Source: CAXBDP01 sp963974465 (GTDB taxonomy: Bacteria > Bacteroidota > Bacteroidia > Cytophagales > Cyclobacteriaceae). Taken from it: DNA of 64,000 nt. The translations under genes were made by a program, and so were the position numbers. This document shows, piece after piece, positions 27,147-35,551 of the stretch. The notes beneath the pieces are model-generated. The model saw nothing but the letters and a program-made list of their open reading frames with translations, ran no database searches and was not told where the DNA came from. Position 1 is the stretch's first letter; each line of letters starts with the position of its first letter. The stretch lies in NCBI GenBank assembly GCA_049340005.1, contig JBMPIY010000001.1; one strand, given 5' to 3'.

Positions 27147-28145
27147 CTATCTTAGCAGTTTACCAAAATCTTCTCCATTGACCAATTGCTGGATTTCCTC
27201 CAAACTCACCAAATTGGAATCTCCTGGAATACCATGTTTCAATACAGCCGAAGCCACAGCGAAACTCAGCGCATCTTCTTTGGACATGTGGAGCATACCG
27301 TAAATAAATCCAGCCATAAATGCATCTCCACTTCCTACTCTATCCACAATGGGGGTCATATCATAAGATTTGGAATGCAGCAGATTGCGGCCATCCCATA
27401 GAATTGCCTTCAATCTATTATGTGTAGCTCTAATCGATTCACGCTCTGTTGTAGTAAGAATTTCTACATTTGGGAATTGCTGTTGCACTTGCACACAAGC
27501 CGCTACATATTCATTTGCTTTGATGTCAAGGCTATTTTTAAAATCCTCTAGCCCCGCAACCACTACATTGCTATAGCTTATCAATTCTGGCATTACGTCT
27601 TTTGGACCTTTGCCATACTGCCAGAGGTTACGTCGATAATTTATATCAGCGCTAACTCTTATTCCTCTTGCATTAGCTTCTTGCAAGGTTTTTAAACAAA
27701 GGTCAGCTGCCTTTTGCGACAATGCAGGTGTAATCCCCGTCCAATGAAACCAATCGGCATCTTTGAAAAGTAAATCCCAATCAATCTCAGCACCATCGAA
27801 TTGTGAAAATGAAGAATCAAATCGATCGTAAACCACCTTACTTCCACGCTGCATCACACCCTTTTCGAGGAAATACAAACCCATCCTGCCGGGTGTTTTG
27901 AAAACAAATGAAGTGTCGACTCCGGTTTGCTTCAAATATCGACAAGCAGCAAGTCCCAAATCATTGTCTGGAAAGGCAGTGATATGAGCTGTTTGGACAT
28001 CCCATTGGGAAAGTGCAATCGCCACATTTGCCTCTGCACCACCGTAATAAACACGATAATTATTGGTTTGCAGAAATCGCTCATGACCTTGCGTGGATAG
28101 GCGCATCATCACCTCACCTAAGGTAATTACCTTTTTGGGCTTCAT
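27147..28145 (-). CDS. kdgK: 2-keto-3-deoxygluconate kinase (PfkB family)
   Basis: The protein of about 332 residues starts best at the Met of MKPKKVITLGEVMMRL; an in-frame Met at 28208 adds 21 residues with no family counterpart. The PfkB features are YYGGAEANVAIALSQW near the start, the sugar-binding Arg region and the anion-hole motif DRVGSGDAFMAGFIYGM with the catalytic Asp. It phosphorylates KDG to KDPG. First gene of the operon that continues with eda and dctPQM; a LacI-type operator lies between it and divergent uxaA. Confidence 0.9.
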   Translation of the reverse strand: MKPKKVITLGEVMMRLSTQGHERFLQTNNYRVYYGGAEANVAIALSQWDVQTAHITAFPDNDLGLAACRYLKQTGVDTSFVFKTPGRMGLYFLEKGVMQRGSKVVYDRFDSSFSQFDGAEIDWDLLFKDADWFHWTGITPALSQKAADLCLKTLQEANARGIRVSADINYRRNLWQYGKGPKDVMPELISYSNVVVAGLEDFKNSLDIKANEYVAACVQVQQQFPNVEILTTTERESIRATHNRLKAILWDGRNLLHSKSYDMTPIVDRVGSGDAFMAGFIYGMLHMSKEDALSFAVASAVLKHGIPGDSNLVSLEEIQQLVNGEDFGKLLR

Positions 28146-28229
28146 TCTATAATCTTTTGGGTTTATAGGCTTGTCGAACCTGTAAAATATTGTCTTAAAT
28201 AATTTCAATTCGCAATTCTTTTACTTAAT

Positions 28230-28249
28230 TTGCGCAATCGATTGCGCAA
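28230..28249. promoter_or_regulatory. LacI-type operator between kdgK and uxaA
   Basis: TTGCGCAATCGATTGCGCAA is a perfect 20-bp palindrome with the central CG typical of LacI/GalR operators. It lies 17 bases before the uxaA ATG and 84 before the kdgK ATG, so it can control both. It shares the core GCAATCGATTGC with the sites near susC and kduI. Confidence 0.85.
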
Positions 28250-28266
28250 TATAAACAAAAAATCGA

Positions 28267-29913
28267 ATGTTCCATAAAACTTTAAAGATACATCCCAAAG
28301 ACAATGTTTGGGTGGCATTACGCGACCTTAGCAAAGGCGAAAACATTGATTTGGAGAATGGATTTGTGAAACTTGTACAAGATGTACCAGCCAAACATAA
28401 GTATGCTGAATCAGCCATTCTTCAGGGCGAAAATATCTATATGTATGGTGTTATTGTAGGTAAGGCTGTGCATGATATCCGAGCAGGAGGAATACTCACC
28501 ACAGAAAACGTCACAAACAAATCCGCTGAATATGGTGCTAAAAAAGAAACCATAACTTGGGAAGCTCCAGATGTAAGCAAATACAAAGGAAAGACATTTT
28601 TGGGCTACCATAGATCCGATGGGCAAGTTGGAACAGCGAATTATTGGTTGGTTATTCCACTAGTTTTCTGTGAGAATAGAAATGTCAATATCATCAAAGA
28701 TGCCTTTATGGAAGAGTTGGGATTCTCGAAACCCAATCCATACAAGAGCATTGTAAAGCAAATGGTAAAGCAATATGCGGGAGGAAACTTAAGCAATATT
28801 GATGAACTAACTGCAGAACAGGCTGTTGAAGATACTGATTCTAAGATATTTGACCAGCTTGATGGGATTAAATTCTTGACCCACGAAGGTGGTTGTGGAG
28901 GAATTAGACAAGATTCAGAAGCATTATGCGCATTGTTTGCTGGCTACATCAATAATCCAAATGTAGCGGGAGCAACCGTACTCAGTTTAGGTTGCCAAAA
29001 TGCTCAGGTTACTCTATTGATGGAAAAATTGCAGGCGATTAACTTCGACCAAAACAAGCCACTAATTATACTGGAGCAACAAAAAGAAGGCACTGAAAAG
29101 ACTTTATTAACCAAAGCAATTAAGCAGACTTTCCTTGCAATGGTGGAGGCTAATAAAACGCAAAGAGCACCTGCTCCTTTGAGCAAATTGAAAGTAGGTT
29201 TAGAGTGTGGTGGATCTGATGGATTCTCTGGCATTTCAGCAAATCCATCTGTTGGGCATGCATCGGATTTGCTGGCTGCATTGGGTGGAAGTGCCATATT
29301 ATCTGAGTTTCCAGAGCTTTGCGGTGTAGAGCAAGAATTGATTAATCGTTGCGAAAATGTTGCGCTTGCCAATAAATTTGAGAAGTTAATCCGCACCTAT
29401 GAAGCTTCAGCTGAAGCGGTTGGCTCTGGCTTTGATATGAACCCTAGCCCTGGAAATATACGCGACGGCTTGATCACTGATGCAATGAAATCTGCCGGCG
29501 CCTCCAAAAAAGGTGGTACATCCACAATTGTAGATGTACTTGACTATACAGAGCAAGTAACAAAGCCGGGATTAAACCTACTTTGCACTCCTGGAAATGA
29601 TGTAGAAAGTACCACAGCATTGGCAGGTTCAGGTGCAAATATCATCCTATTCACCACTGGTTTAGGTACACCTACGGGCAATCCTGTAGCGCCAGTGATT
29701 AAGATTTCCTCGAACACAAAAATGGCTGAAAAGATGGCCGATATTATAGATGTAAATACTGGAGGAGTAATTACAGGAGAAAAAACCATTGAAGAAATGG
29801 GAGAGCAATTACTTGATTTCATCATAGAAGTAGCAAGCGGGAGAATAAAAACCAAAGCCATGATCTTAGGACAGGATGACTTTATCCCTTGGAAAAGAGG
29901 CGTTTCACTCTAA
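28267..29913 (+). CDS. uxaA: Altronate dehydratase
   Basis: The 548-residue protein has an N-terminal SAF-like domain (residues about 1-95) and a large C-terminal dehydratase domain with GYHRSDGQVGTANYWLVIP, HEGGCGGIRQDSEAL and GLECGGSDGFSGISANP, the cysteine- and histidine-rich blocks of UxaA/GarD. It dehydrates D-altronate to KDG in the cytoplasm, probably with iron. It is separated from its pathway partners uxaB and uxaC, but shares the operator type. Confidence 0.93.
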   Translation: MFHKTLKIHPKDNVWVALRDLSKGENIDLENGFVKLVQDVPAKHKYAESAILQGENIYMYGVIVGKAVHDIRAGGILTTENVTNKSAEYGAKKETITWEAPDVSKYKGKTFLGYHRSDGQVGTANYWLVIPLVFCENRNVNIIKDAFMEELGFSKPNPYKSIVKQMVKQYAGGNLSNIDELTAEQAVEDTDSKIFDQLDGIKFLTHEGGCGGIRQDSEALCALFAGYINNPNVAGATVLSLGCQNAQVTLLMEKLQAINFDQNKPLIILEQQKEGTEKTLLTKAIKQTFLAMVEANKTQRAPAPLSKLKVGLECGGSDGFSGISANPSVGHASDLLAALGGSAILSEFPELCGVEQELINRCENVALANKFEKLIRTYEASAEAVGSGFDMNPSPGNIRDGLITDAMKSAGASKKGGTSTIVDVLDYTEQVTKPGLNLLCTPGNDVESTTALAGSGANIILFTTGLGTPTGNPVAPVIKISSNTKMAEKMADIIDVNTGGVITGEKTIEEMGEQLLDFIIEVASGRIKTKAMILGQDDFIPWKRGVSL

Positions 29914-29955
29914 TAAATAAAATCTACTAATAACCCAAATATTAGCAGTTCATGA

Positions 29956-29988
29956 TAGCCTGTTGCGTAAGTGATGGGCTATTTTTTT
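29956..29988 (+). terminator. Rho-independent terminator after uxaA
   Basis: TAGCC (29956-29960) pairs with GGCTA (29977-29981) over a long loop and is followed directly by seven T, about 40 bases after the uxaA stop. Confidence 0.6.
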
Positions 29989-30292
29989 GTAGATTTCTAG
30001 CTCCAGCAGAGCGAAATTTTCAGAGGATATTGGAATGGCACAAATCATCCTCCCGCACTTGTCTGAACTATGATTAAATATGATTTTTTTGATGGACTAT
30101 GATTTCAAATTTTCTTCAGCAGAGCGAAAAGTCCATAGTCCATAGTTTTAATCATGGGCTAATACGCTCTATAGACATTTGAAGTGTTAAAGCAGATTCA
30201 TATATTCCGTACCCAAATGCACGGTGTTTCATTATTATCATATTTTTCTATCAATAAAATGTCCCTAATGGGAAAAGGCTTTGGTAAGTAAT
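29989..30292. other. Non-coding gap with nested inverted and direct repeats
   Basis: Within this gap ATGATTAAA (30070-30078) pairs with TTTAATCAT (30148-30156), and inside it ATGGACTATG (30092-30101) pairs with CATAGTCCAT (30134-30143), so a long hairpin can form. AGCAGAGCGAAA occurs twice, at 30005-30016 and 30118-30129. One GCGGGAGG word lies at 30049 on the minus strand. No gene is seen. Confidence 0.6.
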
Positions 30293-30487
30293 TTATGTTG
30301 TGGAAAAAGAAGTAATTAAGTAATACAACCCTCCGACTAGAGACATTAAGCCAGCAAAAGTCAACTTAACATCACCAATGTGGCTTTCTTCTTTTGTTAA
30401 ATATGTTCCATCTCTAATTTGAATTATTAGAATAATTATTGAAATAAGAATAAAACAAATCCCAATTAGCATGCGAAAAATATCCAT
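30293..30487 (-). CDS. Small two-helix membrane protein
   Basis: The 64-residue product has two hydrophobic helices (about 4-23, MLIGICFILISIIILIIQI, and 43-62, TFAGLMSLVGGLYYLITSF) joined by a polar loop RDGTYLTKEESHIGDVK. This hairpin topology is typical of small inner-membrane proteins. No neighbour suggests a function and I do not recognise a family. The clear helix-loop-helix layout makes it more likely real than chance. Confidence 0.55.
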   Translation of the reverse strand: MDIFRMLIGICFILISIIILIIQIRDGTYLTKEESHIGDVKLTFAGLMSLVGGLYYLITSFSTT

Positions 30488-30831
30488 AGTCTTAATTCTT
30501 CTTGTTATACTTTTCTATTTGACGTAATTCTTACCTCTCTATTGAAAAAGTACATAGTAAGCTTTCCTTTCTAAATTTCCAGCTAAATCAATTTAACAAG
30601 AAAAATTAACAGTTCAAATAGCTTAAAAGTAAATCAAACAGCTTCCAATTAATAATCCCAATGGGATTACATGTTTATAGCAAAATTAAAGTAGAAAAAA
30701 CGACCCTGAAATGGGTCTAATATATTGGGCTAATCATTCAAAATTTTGTAGGTAATTCCCATCCCATCAAGCTTTAAACCCTTGAATGGCTTTGCAATTA
30801 CATAAAACTCTCTTGGGATAATGTAAAATAA
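30488..30831. other. Gap without a supported gene; possible coding remnant
   Basis: On the minus strand an open stretch without a start codon ends in a stop at 30730-30732. Its last part reads like protein (PREFYVIAKPFKGLKLDG and MGITYKILND) and may be a gene remnant. Nothing else is clear in this gap. Confidence 0.3.
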
Positions 30832-30857
30832 AAAGGCCTCAACAATGCGAGGCCTTT
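30832..30857 (-). terminator. Terminator of the pectin operon
   Basis: AAAGGCCTC (30832-30840) pairs with GAGGCCTTT (30849-30857) over an eight-base loop, a 9-bp perfect stem. Read on the minus strand it is followed by TTTTTATTTT, and it lies 46 bases past the stop of the last pectate lyase gene. Confidence 0.85.
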
Positions 30858-30903
30858 CTATAAAATTAAACAACTTAAAATTCAACTTTATTTGAAATAC
30901 AAT

Positions 30904-32244
30904 TTACTTGGTCTTCACAAGACTATTCACATAGACTTCGATGTTTGTGTAATTCTTATCTAGGGTGAAAAGAACTGCATCACTTGCATTATTTGGATTG
31001 AGTTTATTTGCTTTTTCCCATGCATCTGGAATACCGTCGCTATCTGAATCTAAAGGAGCTTCGGTGGAAGTGAATGTCAACCATCCTCCCGCCTCTTCTT
31101 GGGAGTCAATGATACCGTCGCCTAGTTTACCCTTCGTAGCAGTTCCAGTTCTAGTTTCTTCTATTATTCTAGCATCTATTTTGTCCCTAAAATGACTTGC
31201 GCCAGCATGAGAAAGTACTTCCAAAAATGCCTTTTCAGGAGTATGTGTTTCCACATCGGCCACGACAAAGGGCACATTTACAATGGCAGTTTGTCCTTCT
31301 TTAACGCCAAGTAAATTGTCATTATTTACCTTATCAGCACCTTCAACAAAATTTCCATTTACAAAGAATTTACCAAATGGCTCATAGGGTTCTAGGATTC
31401 TAGTTTTGTTAGATTTGGTGGCTGGACCCGGTTTATAATAATTGTTAATCATATTATGCTGACCTTCTTCGCCTCCATAAGAGCTGTTTCCTCGCCAATT
31501 GTAAATCACATTATTTCTAAAATCTACCAATTCTTCTGCGGGCAATTTATGATATCTTGCTCCATTGAATCTTGGGTTTCGCGAATTGTGATGAGCTAAT
31601 AAATTATGATGGAAAGTAGCTTTTTTGCCACCCCAAATGCCCCCATAACCGTGCTCACCTTTGGCGTGTACCGATTGGTTGAGACTTTCTGAGAGTATAC
31701 ACCATTGCAAAGTGAAATTCTCATTGTCGTAGAATGATCCGCTCTCGTCTGTACCCCAACTCATGGAGCAGTGGTCTATTATAATATTGGTGTTACGAAT
31801 GCTAGAAATCGCATCATCTTCGGTTTGACTGACATCACCCAAACGAAAACGCATATAGCGAACGATCACGTTATCACCCTTGATTTTCATGGGATAATCG
31901 CGAAGTGTAATTCCCTCACCGGGAGCACTTTGCCCTGCAATAGTAAGATCTCCGTAATTAATATCTAAAGATGATTTTAAGCGTATTTCGCCCGAAACAG
32001 CAAATACAATAGTACGTGGATGCTTTTTACGAATCGCCTCCCGTAATGAACCTGGGCCGTCATCTTCTAAATTGGTGATGACATAAACCTCTCCTCCGCG
32101 GCCACCAGTTGTGTATTTTCCAAATCCCTCTGCACCAGGAAAAGCTATTGGCGGCTCATTTTCCTTTTGGTCTGCAGCGCATTCCTGATTTGCACTAGAT
32201 AGAAATATAGTTGCTAGAAAAAATACTAGTGACTTAAAATTCAT
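30904..32244 (-). CDS. Secreted PL1-type pectate lyase
   Basis: The 446-residue protein has a signal peptide and then a parallel beta-helix of the PL1 type: IAFPGAEGFGKYTTGGRGG, DGPGSLREAI, DLTIAGQSAPGEGITLRDYP, RYMRFRLGD, IIDHCSMSWGTDE and HHNLLAHHNSRNPRF. It cuts polygalacturonate by beta-elimination and leaves unsaturated ends, the substrate of the GH105, KduI and KduD steps. The tail has an acidic DSDSDGIPDAWE calcium-type repeat. Closely related to the neighbouring lyase upstream, so probably a tandem duplicate. Last gene of the minus-strand pectin operon. Confidence 0.9.
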   Translation of the reverse strand: MNFKSLVFFLATIFLSSANQECAADQKENEPPIAFPGAEGFGKYTTGGRGGEVYVITNLEDDGPGSLREAIRKKHPRTIVFAVSGEIRLKSSLDINYGDLTIAGQSAPGEGITLRDYPMKIKGDNVIVRYMRFRLGDVSQTEDDAISSIRNTNIIIDHCSMSWGTDESGSFYDNENFTLQWCILSESLNQSVHAKGEHGYGGIWGGKKATFHHNLLAHHNSRNPRFNGARYHKLPAEELVDFRNNVIYNWRGNSSYGGEEGQHNMINNYYKPGPATKSNKTRILEPYEPFGKFFVNGNFVEGADKVNNDNLLGVKEGQTAIVNVPFVVADVETHTPEKAFLEVLSHAGASHFRDKIDARIIEETRTGTATKGKLGDGIIDSQEEAGGWLTFTSTEAPLDSDSDGIPDAWEKANKLNPNNASDAVLFTLDKNYTNIEVYVNSLVKTK

Positions 32245-32276
32245 TAATTTGAGGTTTTCATTTTACTAAATTGAAA

Positions 32277-33812
32277 TCAGTTCTGACTATCCGTGATTGA
32301 TTTCACAAGACTATTAATATAAACTTCGATATTATCGTAAGCCGTACTTAAATCTCGCCCATTTGCATTTGCTACATTTGGGTCAAGTTTATTCGCAATC
32401 TCCCAAGCATCAGGCATACCGTCATTGTCTGTATCTAATGGAGCATTTGAGCTCTGTAAAGTTGGATATCCACCAACATCATTTTGACTATCGATGATAC
32501 CATTTTGGCTACCTCGGGAGCCGGGACCGAAAAAGGTGCCATTTTTCAAATCATTTACAATTCGCGCATCAACTGCATCACGTTTGAGGCTAGCTCCTGC
32601 ATATAGAGCTACTTTGTCGAACGCTTGCTGAGCAGTGTGATTTGAAAAATACATTCCATCAGTAGCAAGTGGGCCGGAAAGTCGCATTGCAGTTTTGTCG
32701 CTGCTACTTCCACTTTTTGCAACTACTCCTATCCAATTGTCTGCATTTATATCTGGCTGATTCTCTAAAATATTTCCTGCAATAAAAAACTTACCATAAC
32801 CATAAACTGGACTGCTGTTAGTCGCTTGTTTGTATGCATTCAAGAATCGTCTTCTTACTTGTGTAGCAGGACCAGGTTTATAATAATTGGCAATCATATT
32901 GAATGTACCGGCTTCTCCTCCATAAGAGGCATCAGTTCCCCAGTTGTAGAGTACATTGTTTCTGAAATCGACTACACCTCTTAAGGTTTCCGCTGGATTG
33001 CTCGAAGAATATACTCCAGGATGATCGAATCTTGGGTTTCTGTTATCATGATGAGCTAATAAATTGTGATGGAATGACGCATTATTTCCTCCCCATATAC
33101 CACCATATCCGTGATTTCCTTTTTCGTGTACCGAGTTTCTCAGACTTTCAGATAAGATGCACCATTGTAAAGTGAAATTTTCATTTCCATAAAAGGAAGC
33201 TGTTTCATCAGTAGACCAAGACATTGAACAATGATCTAAAATGATATTCTTTTTGTAGCGACCTTCTAAGGCATCACCTTGGGAAGCGCCTTCATCGCCC
33301 ATTCTGAATCGCATGTACCTGATGATTATTTCATTGGCATTTACGATGAGCGAGTAATTTTTCAACGTAATGCCATCTCCAGGGGCAGTTTGACCAGCGA
33401 TGGTAATGTTGCCATGGCTTATTACAATATTACTTCCCAGCTCGATATTGCCGGAAACTTCAAATACAATTATCCTAGGTCCAAAGGTAGAAACAGCTTG
33501 TCTAAAACTACCCGGGCCATTGTCATTCAAGTTGGTTACTTTAATTACTTGACCTCCTCTACCTCCCGCTGTTACTCTACCGAAGCCCTCAGCCCCAGGA
33601 AATGCAAAGGGATCTTCTTGTACTTGAACAGGCTTATTCTCTTCTATAATTTCCTCCTCATCAATCGGTTCAGTGTCATCACTTGATCCACATGATGAAA
33701 GTATAAAAAGAGAAACCGACAAACAAAGTATAAAAATGTTGACCCTAAATACATTCTTTTTAAAGACCCTATTCTCCCAAAGAACAATTTGAACAAATCT
33801 ATACTTCATCAT
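32277..33812 (-). CDS. PL1-type pectate lyase lipoprotein
   Basis: The 511-residue protein has an unusually long lead of about 24 residues before the hydrophobic core. A lipobox (LFILSSC) then anchors it to a membrane, probably the cell surface. The catalytic part repeats the neighbour's blocks: FAFPGAEGFGRVTAGGRGG, GNITIAGQTAPGDGITLKNY, RYMRFRMGDEG, ILDHCSMSWSTDE and HHNLLAHHDNRNPRF. The difference in anchoring (lipoprotein here, soluble next door) suggests that one acts at the surface and one further away. It lies between the DUF5123-like gene and the second lyase. Confidence 0.9.
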   Translation of the reverse strand: MMKYRFVQIVLWENRVFKKNVFRVNIFILCLSVSLFILSSCGSSDDTEPIDEEEIIEENKPVQVQEDPFAFPGAEGFGRVTAGGRGGQVIKVTNLNDNGPGSFRQAVSTFGPRIIVFEVSGNIELGSNIVISHGNITIAGQTAPGDGITLKNYSLIVNANEIIIRYMRFRMGDEGASQGDALEGRYKKNIILDHCSMSWSTDETASFYGNENFTLQWCILSESLRNSVHEKGNHGYGGIWGGNNASFHHNLLAHHDNRNPRFDHPGVYSSSNPAETLRGVVDFRNNVLYNWGTDASYGGEAGTFNMIANYYKPGPATQVRRRFLNAYKQATNSSPVYGYGKFFIAGNILENQPDINADNWIGVVAKSGSSSDKTAMRLSGPLATDGMYFSNHTAQQAFDKVALYAGASLKRDAVDARIVNDLKNGTFFGPGSRGSQNGIIDSQNDVGGYPTLQSSNAPLDTDNDGMPDAWEIANKLDPNVANANGRDLSTAYDNIEVYINSLVKSITDSQN

Positions 33813-33862
33813 GTCGGTTTCTCCTTCGCAATTCCTATTTAACTACACCTAACAATTTATAA

Positions 33863-35512
33863 TTAAAACGCCCATCGTAAGTCACCAATAGGACCTCCAA
33901 TACTAGACGCATTACGCAATGGCGAACCGGCAGGTAAGGTCAAATCTGCTTGCTCAGCAGTCCACCCTAAATCTACAGCAAGGTTATTCATCAAAATCAC
34001 ATATTCATAGATACTCAATGGCTCAGGCTCAGCTCCTCCGGTAGTGAGATTGAATAAATTACAATTTGCTAGCATTACCCTAGCATTAGAATTATTCGCT
34101 CTGATCAAACGAGAGCCTACTGTTGTACCCGGCATTGGAATATTATTGATAATGGAATTTGTCATTTCAAAATCAATCTCATTGTTGTTGGCATCTAGCA
34201 ATACATCATTTCTTCCTCTATTACCAAGTCCGTTTATCGTTACTTGATCAATTCGAACAGTTGGCACAAATGGCATTGTCAGATTGGTTGTCCAACCAAC
34301 AAATGCTCTCGCAGTATTATTATTGAATGTTGTGTTGGTTACTTCCAAATGACGGAACTCCAATTTATCCAGATGGAACACATGGTAGTTATTGTCTTTG
34401 TTATTTCTGATCCAAGAGTTCTTAACAATGATATTATTGATTTTGTGAGCGTTGTTGCTCGCGCGATTTGCACGCATAAAGGTAACTCTCATGCCTTCTA
34501 CAATACAATTGTCGAGGATAACATCCGTAAACTGAGCTTCACCTCCCGCAAAATTCCAGAAATAATCTCCATTGCTTTCACTTGCTGTAAAAGTAATTCC
34601 GGTCATACTGATACCTGCACCGCTTTCTGTAAATGTGAATTCACGAAAAACAACTTTAGTATTTGTTGGATCTAAAGAAGTTGATCTTAGATCTATGGTT
34701 TTACCTTCTAATCGTAAACTTGCATATTCGCCTTCACTGTCGAGAATATGATATTCGCCTGGCTCCAAACCTATAATTGCGCCATCTTCTGCAGCTTCAA
34801 CGATAGATCTAAAATCATCAGCAGGAGTTAATACTATATCGAAAATACTTTTCTCCTTGGTCGTAAATAAAGTGGTTCCTTTAGAAACGTTTCCTTGGAA
34901 AATTTCTGCTACATAGGCGGTAAGTGGCTCCAACCCATCTACAATTCTTTGAGCTTCTGCTCTATCATTGTCAGATAATTGAACCTCAATGCTATTGAAC
35001 CCATCATTTAATACAATGCGGGTGGGTGTTGCAGTTGGTCTCCATTTAAGCAAAACTGAAGATGGAAGTATATCTGTATCTAATATCGGGAAGAAAATTT
35101 GTTCACCCGTAATCATAAATGAGTCACTCCTCACCCATTCAGAATCAAGTGCCGGCGTTAAACCATTGGCTTTTACTCTTGCATAGTGATTGAGTTTAAT
35201 AGCTATTTCACTATCCGTCACAATCAATTCATTTGCGGGAGTTTCTAATTCCATTACAGATTCCGCAAACAAGGAATCAGTGGCGAGTTCAAGCGTATAT
35301 GTTACTTCTCCCGGCTCGGTAAATAAGGAACGCGGCCAAGTTAAAATGGCTTGAGTCTCTCCATTGCTTGCCGTAATAGTTGCTGGCCTAAATCTCTTTA
35401 AGTCTTCAGGAACCTCGTAGTCGGCATCATCATTTTTATCACAACTGGCCAATCCCCATCCCATCAGCAATACCAAAAGGATACCTAGGTTTATTTTTTT
35501 ATTCGTTTTCAT
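33863..35512 (-). CDS. Pectin-locus lipoprotein, DUF4957/DUF5123-like beta-helix protein
   Basis: I start at the Met of MKTNKKINLGILLVLLMGW, which gives a normal lipoprotein signal with the Cys in GLASC; 12 further codons are open upstream. The first 220 residues hold fibronectin-III-like strands (ITASNGETQAILTW ... TYTLELATD). After about 230 a beta-helix follows (IVEAAEDGAIIGLEPGEYH, ITGITFTASESNG, INNIIVKNSWIRNN, FRHLEVTNTTFNNN), as in the DUF4957 and DUF5123 proteins common in Bacteroidota pectin loci. A surface glycan-binding or lyase role is possible; none is established. Directly after susD. Confidence 0.8.
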   Translation of the reverse strand: MKTNKKINLGILLVLLMGWGLASCDKNDDADYEVPEDLKRFRPATITASNGETQAILTWPRSLFTEPGEVTYTLELATDSLFAESVMELETPANELIVTDSEIAIKLNHYARVKANGLTPALDSEWVRSDSFMITGEQIFFPILDTDILPSSVLLKWRPTATPTRIVLNDGFNSIEVQLSDNDRAEAQRIVDGLEPLTAYVAEIFQGNVSKGTTLFTTKEKSIFDIVLTPADDFRSIVEAAEDGAIIGLEPGEYHILDSEGEYASLRLEGKTIDLRSTSLDPTNTKVVFREFTFTESGAGISMTGITFTASESNGDYFWNFAGGEAQFTDVILDNCIVEGMRVTFMRANRASNNAHKINNIIVKNSWIRNNKDNNYHVFHLDKLEFRHLEVTNTTFNNNTARAFVGWTTNLTMPFVPTVRIDQVTINGLGNRGRNDVLLDANNNEIDFEMTNSIINNIPMPGTTVGSRLIRANNSNARVMLANCNLFNLTTGGAEPEPLSIYEYVILMNNLAVDLGWTAEQADLTLPAGSPLRNASSIGGPIGDLRWAF

Positions 35513-35551
35513 TGTCCTATTAATTTTTTCACAATAAATACATCCCAAAAA

